Origin: Pelotomaculum sp. UBA1371
GTDB taxonomy: Bacteria > Bacillota > Desulfotomaculia > Desulfotomaculales > Pelotomaculaceae
DNA: 27,427 bases
NCBI GenBank assembly: GCA_002305915.1
Contig: DBRJ01000024.1
Coordinates: 1-27,427 of the forward strand
Reading direction: 5' to 3'
Shown here: positions 22,947-27,427 of the stretch, piece after piece
Numbering within the stretch: position 1 is the first letter of the stretch
How the letters are laid out: each line of letters opens with the position of its first letter
Translations under genes and position numbers: made by a program
Notes under the pieces: model-generated
The model's database searches: none
What the model saw: the letters and a program-made list of their open reading frames with translations, nothing else
What the model was told of the DNA's origin: nothing

Positions 22947-23876
22947 ATGGGCAAACCCAGAATAGCCGTAGTCGGCGCTGGAAAGGTGGGTTCGGCTCTG
23001 GCGCTCCTTTTAAACCGCCAGGGTTATCCCGTAGCCGGGATTGCCAGCAGGAGCCTTTCTTCAGCCGGGCGTGTGGCGGACAAGCTGTGTGTACCGGCAA
23101 CCGTCCGGCCTGAGGAGGTAACCCGGGAGGCCGGTGTCGTTTTTATTACCACCCCGGACCGGGTGATTTCCAGGGTTGCCTGCCGGATTGCCGAAAAAGG
23201 GGGGTTTTTGCCGGGTCAGGTAGTGTTTCACACCAGCGGGGCGCATCCCGCGGACGAGGTTGGGGCAGCCCGCTCCTGCGGCGCCCTGGTCGCGTCCCTG
23301 CACCCCCTGCAGTCCTTTGCCGACGTGGATATGGCCATGGAAAACCTTCCCGGCTCTTATTTTGCCCTGGAGGGCGACTCCGGGGCCCTGCCCCTGGCGG
23401 AGCAAATTGTCAAGGACCTCAATGGAAAGAGTTTTTCCATTGACGCGAGGGACAAGGCGCTCTATCACGCCGCCGCCTGCATCGCCTCCAACTGCCTGGT
23501 TTCCCTGATCCATTTAGCCACCGGGCTGTACGGCCGTTTCGGCCTGTCCAGAAGTGAGGCCTTTGAGGCCCTGTACCCCCTGATCCGGGGAACCATCCGG
23601 AATATCAGCCAGGTGGGCCCTGCCCCGGCTCTAACCGGCCCCGTCTCAAGGGGAGACAGCCCTACCCTGGCAGGGCACCTGGAAGTTTTGAAAGAGGCGG
23701 ATCCTCTGGAGCTGAACCTTTACCGCACCCTCTGCCTCTACACCGTCCGGGTAGCGCTGGAAAAGGGCAGCATCAACCATGCCCAGGCCCTGGAGCTGGA
23801 ATCCCTATTCAAACCCTATGAGGAGTTTGAGGCCGGCTGCGGTATGGTCCGGAGCGAATTTTTAAATCCAGCCTGA
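22947..23876 (+). CDS. panG: Rossmann-like DUF2520 protein, probable PanG-type ketopantoate reductase
   Basis: The 309-residue protein starts with an NAD(P)-binding fold (RIAVVGAGKVGSALALLL, GxGxxG at 10-15) and ends in the DUF2520 helical domain (NCLVSLIHLATGLYGRFGLS, ALTGPVSRGD). Members of this family, PanG, replace PanE as ketopantoate reductase in Francisella and others, reducing 2-dehydropantoate to pantoate with NADPH. Gene order with panB, panC and panD, and absence of panE here, supports the same role. The ATG at 22947 follows GGGAGG at good spacing; the ATG at 22917 has no ribosome site. A T-box-like leader precedes it. The family assignment is firm, the reaction is inferred from context. 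Confidence 0.8.
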   Translation: MGKPRIAVVGAGKVGSALALLLNRQGYPVAGIASRSLSSAGRVADKLCVPATVRPEEVTREAGVVFITTPDRVISRVACRIAEKGGFLPGQVVFHTSGAHPADEVGAARSCGALVASLHPLQSFADVDMAMENLPGSYFALEGDSGALPLAEQIVKDLNGKSFSIDARDKALYHAAACIASNCLVSLIHLATGLYGRFGLSRSEAFEALYPLIRGTIRNISQVGPAPALTGPVSRGDSPTLAGHLEVLKEADPLELNLYRTLCLYTVRVALEKGSINHAQALELESLFKPYEEFEAGCGMVRSEFLNPA

Positions 23877-24107
23877 TTTTAGCCTTAGCCTGAATCTTTC
23901 AGTTTCCGGAGGGAGTTGCTGATTGCCCTGTCCGGGGCAGGCCCGGGTTAAAGAGGGGGGGTTGCGCTTCTTTCGGGAATGTGTCCCTGGGCTTTTCCCG
24001 GCAACAAGTTGGGTCTTGTTTAAAAGTTCCGGCCCGGTGTGTTTCTGCTCTGTAAAGTATCTTAACTGAACTTGAGAAATTCGAAAAGTTAGGGGAGGCA
24101 GATTGAT

Positions 24108-24941
24108 TTGAGCGAAAAAGTGACCACCGCAACCATCCGGAAGATGAAGGCTGAGGGAACGCCTATCACCATGCTTACCGCCTATGACTACTCCATGGCT
24201 AAAATCCTGGACGAAGCGGGTATTGACATGATCCTGGTGGGGGATTCCCTGGGCAACGTCGTTCTCGGCTATGACTCCACCCTGCCCGTGACCATGGACG
24301 ACATGGTCCACCACGTCAAGGCCGTCTGTCGCGGCGTCAGCCGGGCCATGGTCGTTGCGGATATGCCCTTTATGTCCTACCAGGTTTCCATAGAGGAGGC
24401 CGTGCGCAATGCCGGCAGGTTAATGAAGGAGACGGGCGCCCACGCGGTCAAGCTGGAGGGCGGCCGGGAATTTGCCGGAGCCGTCCGGGCCATTGTAAAC
24501 GCAGGAATCCCCGTGGTGGGTCACCTGGGACTCACCCCGCAGTACGTTCACCAACTGGGGGGGTACAGGGTGCAGGGCAAGGATACGGCAGCGGCTGAAA
24601 AAATGATCGACGACGCCCTGGCCCTGGAGGAGGCAGGTGTCTTCGCCATTGTCCTGGAATGCGTACCGTCGCCCCTGGGCAAGCTTATAACCGAAAAGCT
24701 TCAGGTTGCCACTATCGGCATCGGCGGCGGCCCCCACTGTGACGGCCAGGTGCTGGTGGTAAACGACCTCCTGGGCCTTTACCCGGGTCATACCCCCAGG
24801 TTCGTCAAAAAATACGCCAACCTGCACGAACAGGTAAATGGGGTCTTAAAACAATATATCGACGAAGTGAGGGAGCGCTCCTTCCCCGGACCCGAGCATA
24901 GTTTTACAATGTCCGACGAAGTGCTGAAGAAACTGTATTAG
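24108..24941 (+). CDS. panB: 3-methyl-2-oxobutanoate hydroxymethyltransferase
   Basis: PanB adds a hydroxymethyl group from 5,10-methylene-THF to ketoisovalerate, giving ketopantoate. The 277-residue protein has the expected blocks: ITMLTAYDYSMAKILDEAG, LVGDSLGNVVLGYDSTLPVT with the Mg-binding Asp, VVADMPFMSYQ, AHAVKLEGG, PVVGHLGLTPQ, VLECVPSPLG and TIGIGGGPHCDGQVLV. The start is TTG at 24108, nine bases after AGGGGAGG. It stands 231 bp after panG, which leaves room for an internal promoter, although none is convincing. Confidence 0.96.
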   Translation: MSEKVTTATIRKMKAEGTPITMLTAYDYSMAKILDEAGIDMILVGDSLGNVVLGYDSTLPVTMDDMVHHVKAVCRGVSRAMVVADMPFMSYQVSIEEAVRNAGRLMKETGAHAVKLEGGREFAGAVRAIVNAGIPVVGHLGLTPQYVHQLGGYRVQGKDTAAAEKMIDDALALEEAGVFAIVLECVPSPLGKLITEKLQVATIGIGGGPHCDGQVLVVNDLLGLYPGHTPRFVKKYANLHEQVNGVLKQYIDEVRERSFPGPEHSFTMSDEVLKKLY

Positions 24942-25155
24942 AAGCGGGAGAACTTTCAGGTTAAGTTCAACTCCGGCCCTGCTTCCGGTCTGGAGAACAA
25001 GGCTGAAGTGGAGAGACCGGGGTGTGGAAAACCATGATCTGAAATAGGACCAGGCAATAAACCAGACATATGACCAGAATCTGAAACCCGGATGTAATAA
25101 TAAGACGGGGTACAGTGATTGAAAATCTATCCTTGACATTTACAGGGGGTTTATT

Positions 25156-26001
25156 ATGAAGATCGTTCACACCATAGCCGAAATCCGTGAATTTGTCCGC
25201 CAGGCCCGGCTCGCAGGCTGCACTGTGGGCCTTGTGCCCACCATGGGCTACCTGCACGAGGGGCACCTGGAACTGATGCGCCGGGCCCGGGAGCGCTGCG
25301 GCATTGTTGTTGCCAGTGTTTTTGTCAACCCCACCCAGTTTGGTCCCAACGAGGATCTGGCGCGCTATCCCCGGGACCTGGAACGGGATGCCCGCCTGGC
25401 GGCGGAAGTGGGTGTGGACGTTATATTCAACCCGCCTGTGGAGGAAATGTACCCGCCCGGCTACTGCACCTACGTCGACGTGGAGCGGATTACGGAGAAC
25501 ATGTGCGGCGCTTCCCGGCCGGGCCACTTTCGCGGAGTGGCCACTGTGGTGACCAAGCTCTTCAACATCGTCCGGCCGGATGCCGCCTTCTTCGGCCAGA
25601 AGGACGCCCAGCAGGCGCTGGTCATCCGGAGAATGGCGGCGGACTTGAACATGGACCTGGAGATAGTGACGGTGCCCACGGTGCGGGAGCCCGACGGCCT
25701 GGCTATGAGTTCCCGCAATGTTTATCTGGACCCGGAGCAGCGCCGGGCCGCCCTGGTCCTTGCCGGGAGCCTGGACAGGGCTGTGGAAGCCGTCCGGGCA
25801 GGGGAGAGGGATGTTCTGCAAATACGCCGGCTGGTGGAAGAGCTGATCCGCGCCGAACCCCTGGCCCGGATCGATTACGTGGAAATTTACAGCTACCCCG
25901 GCCTGGAGCCGGTGGAACGGCTTCAGGGACAGGCGCTTTTGGCCCTGGCCGTTAAGTTCGGCCAAACGCGGCTGATTGATAATGTTATTCTGGAGGGATA
26001 G
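25156..26001 (+). CDS. panC: Pantothenate synthetase
   Basis: PanC joins pantoate and beta-alanine with ATP. The 281-residue protein has PTMGYLHEGH (28-37, the HIGH-type nucleotide motif), VASVFVNPTQFGPNEDLARYPRD, RPGHFRGVATVVTKLFNIV, FFGQKDAQQ and LAMSSRNVYL, all diagnostic. ATG at 25156 follows AGGGGG. A perfect TTGACA is at 25134-25139 but no -10 lies at the right distance, so I do not call a promoter. The end of panC holds the ribosome site of panD, which begins three bases later, so these two are coupled. Confidence 0.97.
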   Translation: MKIVHTIAEIREFVRQARLAGCTVGLVPTMGYLHEGHLELMRRARERCGIVVASVFVNPTQFGPNEDLARYPRDLERDARLAAEVGVDVIFNPPVEEMYPPGYCTYVDVERITENMCGASRPGHFRGVATVVTKLFNIVRPDAAFFGQKDAQQALVIRRMAADLNMDLEIVTVPTVREPDGLAMSSRNVYLDPEQRRAALVLAGSLDRAVEAVRAGERDVLQIRRLVEELIRAEPLARIDYVEIYSYPGLEPVERLQGQALLALAVKFGQTRLIDNVILEG

Positions 26002-26004
26002 AAG

Positions 26005-26388
26005 TTGTTTTTGACCATGTTCAAATCAAAGATCCACCGTGCCACTGTAACAGAGGCCAACCTCAATTATATGGGAAGCATCACCATTGATGAAGCGCTG
26101 CTGGAAGCCGCGGAGATCCTTCCCAACGAGAAGGTCCAGGTGGTCAACAACAACAACGGCAGCCGTTTTGAAACCTACGTAATCAAGGGTGAGCGGGATT
26201 CCGGAGTGATCTGCCTTAACGGAGCGGCTGCCCGCCTGGTCCAGCCCGGGGACACTGTGATTATCATTTCCTATGCCCTGCTGGACAGCCGGGAAGCCCG
26301 GACATTCCGTCCCACCATCGTGATGGTTGACGGCGCCAACAGGATCAGTGAATTGAGGCGGGGCGAAGTACACGGGGATTTGGGTTAA
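26005..26388 (+). CDS. panD: Aspartate 1-decarboxylase proenzyme
   Basis: PanD decarboxylates aspartate to beta-alanine, the second PanC substrate. It is made as a proenzyme that cuts itself between Gly24 and Ser25 (YMGSITID), Ser25 becoming the pyruvoyl cofactor. The 127-residue sequence has KSKIHRATVTEANLNYMGS, VQVVNNNNGSRFETYVI, ICLNGAAARLVQPGD and IISYA. TTG at 26005 lies seven bases after GGAGGG and puts the cleavage site at the standard position 24/25, so it is preferred over ATG at 26017. It closes the pan gene run. Confidence 0.97.
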   Translation: MFLTMFKSKIHRATVTEANLNYMGSITIDEALLEAAEILPNEKVQVVNNNNGSRFETYVIKGERDSGVICLNGAAARLVQPGDTVIIISYALLDSREARTFRPTIVMVDGANRISELRRGEVHGDLG

Positions 26389-26417
26389 GACTGATTGGTT
26401 ACTGAAAGAACTTGTTC

Positions 26418-26447
26418 TTGACAGAGAAGAAGTAAAGTGTATAAAAT
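26418..26447 (+). promoter_or_regulatory. Sigma-A promoter of nadA
   Basis: A perfect TTGACA at 26418-26423 is followed by TATAAAAT at 26440-26447; taking TATAAA gives a 16-bp spacer, taking TAAAAT gives 18. It lies about 110 bp before nadA and marks a transcription unit separate from the pan genes. Confidence 0.75.
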
Positions 26448-26460
26448 AGTAAGAAAGTTT

Positions 26461-26515
26461 GCCGGAACCTGCATGAAATTGCCTTTATTTACAAGTTCGT
26501 GCAGCAAGTTCCGGC
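26461..26515 (+). promoter_or_regulatory. Stem-loop in the nadA leader
   Basis: GCCGGAACCTGCA (26461-26473) pairs with TGCAG, a CAA bulge and GTTCCGGC (26500-26515): 13 base pairs with one 3-nt bulge and a 26-nt loop. It falls right after the promoter with no U-run, so it would be in the 5' leader. It may be a regulator-binding inverted repeat or an RNA control element; I cannot match it to a known riboswitch. Confidence 0.6.
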
Positions 26516-26557
26516 AGTAAAGTTATTATCAGGACTTGGAAAGGGCTGAAAACATAA

Positions 26558-27427
26558 ATGTCGGATCAAACCAGGGCACAGGATCTGTCCGGCGAAATCA
26601 GGAGACTGAAGAAAGAACGCCATGCCGTGATCCTGGCTCATGCCTACCAGCCGCCGGAGATTCAGGAAATTGCCGATTATGTGGGCGACTCCCTGGGCCT
26701 CTCCCGGCAGGCAGCGTGCAGCGATGCTGAAGTAATAGTTTTTTGCGGTGTCCACTTTATGGCGGAGAGCGCCTTCATCCTGTCCCCGGAGAAGACGGTG
26801 CTCCTGCCGGAAATAAACGCCGGCTGCCCCATGGCCGATATGATCACTGCGCCGGAGCTGCGCAAAAAGAAGCAGGAGCTGCCGGGCGCCACCGTTGTCT
26901 GTTATGTCAATACTTCCGCAGAAGTCAAAGCCGAAAGCGATATTGCCTGCACCTCGGCCAATGCCGTGCAGGTGGTGGCCTCCCTGCCTGAGGACAGGCC
27001 AATTCTTTTTGTGCCGGATCAGAACCTGGGTAACTATGTGGCTGCCCAAACCGGGCGGGATATCGTCTGCTGGGAAGGCTTCTGCGGCACTCACAACCGC
27101 CTGACCGCTGAAGATATCCTTAAAGCAAAGTCACAGCATCCCGGAGCGCTGGTGCTGGTTCATCCCGAGTGCCGCCCGGAGGTTGTGGCCCTGGCCGACA
27201 CCGTGGCCAGCACCACCGGGATGATCCGCTTTGCCGCAGGAAGCAGGGCGCGCCAGTTTATTATCGCCACCGAAAGGGGCATCCTGCACCAGCTCCGCAA
27301 GCAGTGCCCGGACAAGGAGTTTTACCTGGCTTCGGAAGAACTGCTCTGCCCGAACATGAAGCTGACCACCCTGGAGAAGGTTCACCGCGCCCTGGTAAGC
27401 CTTGAGCCCAGGGTGACTGTTCCGGAA
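26558..27427 (+). CDS. nadA: Quinolinate synthase, C-terminus beyond window
   Basis: NadA condenses iminoaspartate with dihydroxyacetone phosphate to quinolinate, using a 4Fe-4S cluster. Reading from ATG 26558, the frame stays open for 290 codons to the window edge; about 10-20 residues are probably missing. Blocks seen are VILAHAYQPPEIQEIADYVGDSL, VIVFCGVHFMAESA, INAGCPMADM, VVCYVNTSAEVKAESDI, FVPDQNLGNYVA, HPECRPEV and LLCPNMKLTTL. Cys90, Cys176 and Cys264 have the spacing of the three cluster ligands. An AAAGGG lies some 13 bases before the ATG, a little far. It probably heads a nadA-nadB-nadC operon outside the window (inference). Confidence 0.95.
   Translation, partial: MSDQTRAQDLSGEIRRLKKERHAVILAHAYQPPEIQEIADYVGDSLGLSRQAACSDAEVIVFCGVHFMAESAFILSPEKTVLLPEINAGCPMADMITAPELRKKKQELPGATVVCYVNTSAEVKAESDIACTSANAVQVVASLPEDRPILFVPDQNLGNYVAAQTGRDIVCWEGFCGTHNRLTAEDILKAKSQHPGALVLVHPECRPEVVALADTVASTTGMIRFAAGSRARQFIIATERGILHQLRKQCPDKEFYLASEELLCPNMKLTTLEKVHRALVSLEPRVTVPE

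Noticed and set aside
25134..25139. TTGACA in front of panC as a promoter
   Set aside because: No -10 at 16-18 bp; the expected place is the start codon region of panC itself.
24967..25965. 332-codon minus-strand frame
   Set aside because: Antisense to panC; long shadow frames are common in GC-rich genes. The same applies to 17064-17981 and 21744-22514.

Overview
The window reads as chromosome of an anaerobic, spore-forming Gram-positive bacterium of the class Clostridia. The gene set and style (spoIIE-tilS-ftsH block, folP-folB-folK, spore photoproduct lyase, cotJ operon, SLH-domain surface protein, many TTG starts, GC-rich genes between AT-rich gaps) fit the Desulfotomaculum/Pelotomaculum group of Peptococcaceae. 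That placement is inference from gene content; there is no rRNA in the window.

Layout. (1) 1-3242: spore genes on the minus strand, cotJC (5' end only), cotJB and cotJA, then a plus-strand DegT-type sugar aminotransferase, then spoIIR on minus. The aminotransferase and spoIIR converge on a perfect 22-bp terminator hairpin. (2) 3243-5652: a 490-bp spacer with a G-quadruplex motif, a secreted three-SLH protein with two Ig-like domains, and a gap carrying a cluster of REP-like repeats. (3) 5653-10340: small HTH gene, divIC, S1-domain gene (yabR-like), ppx/gppA and spoIIE. This is the block that precedes tilS and ftsH in Bacillus and Clostridia. The spoIIE promoter has a 21-bp -35/-10 spacer and candidate 0A boxes. 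(4) 10341-12757: an inserted secreted protein of seven repeats, five of them cysteine-rich, with matching cap repeats at both ends. (5) 12994-16414: tilS and ftsH; the hpt gene usually found between them is absent. (6) 16624-21485: ndk, a divergent long fhs, folP with an N-terminal extension, folB, folK, so folate synthesis next to formate-THF ligase. (7) 21513-22532: spore photoproduct lyase. (8) 22533-26388: T-box-like leader, then a PanG-type ketopantoate reductase candidate, panB, panC, panD. (9) 26389-27427: promoter, leader hairpin and nadA, cut by the window end.

How they work together. SpoIIR (forespore signal for pro-sigma-E processing), SpoIIE (phosphatase that releases sigma-F), CotJ proteins and SPL serve sporulation and spore survival. 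DivIC, FtsH, TilS, Ppx/GppA and the S1 protein are housekeeping genes of the conserved block. FolP/FolB/FolK make dihydropteroate and Fhs charges THF with formate. The pan genes would convert ketoisovalerate and aspartate to pantothenate, and nadA starts quinolinate (NAD) synthesis from aspartate-derived iminoaspartate.

I did not find a clear new defence or mobile system. The most distinctive items are the capped cysteine-rich repeat protein with its unclear start codon, the T-box-like element ahead of pantothenate genes, the spoIIR low-complexity insertion, and the REP-like cluster.
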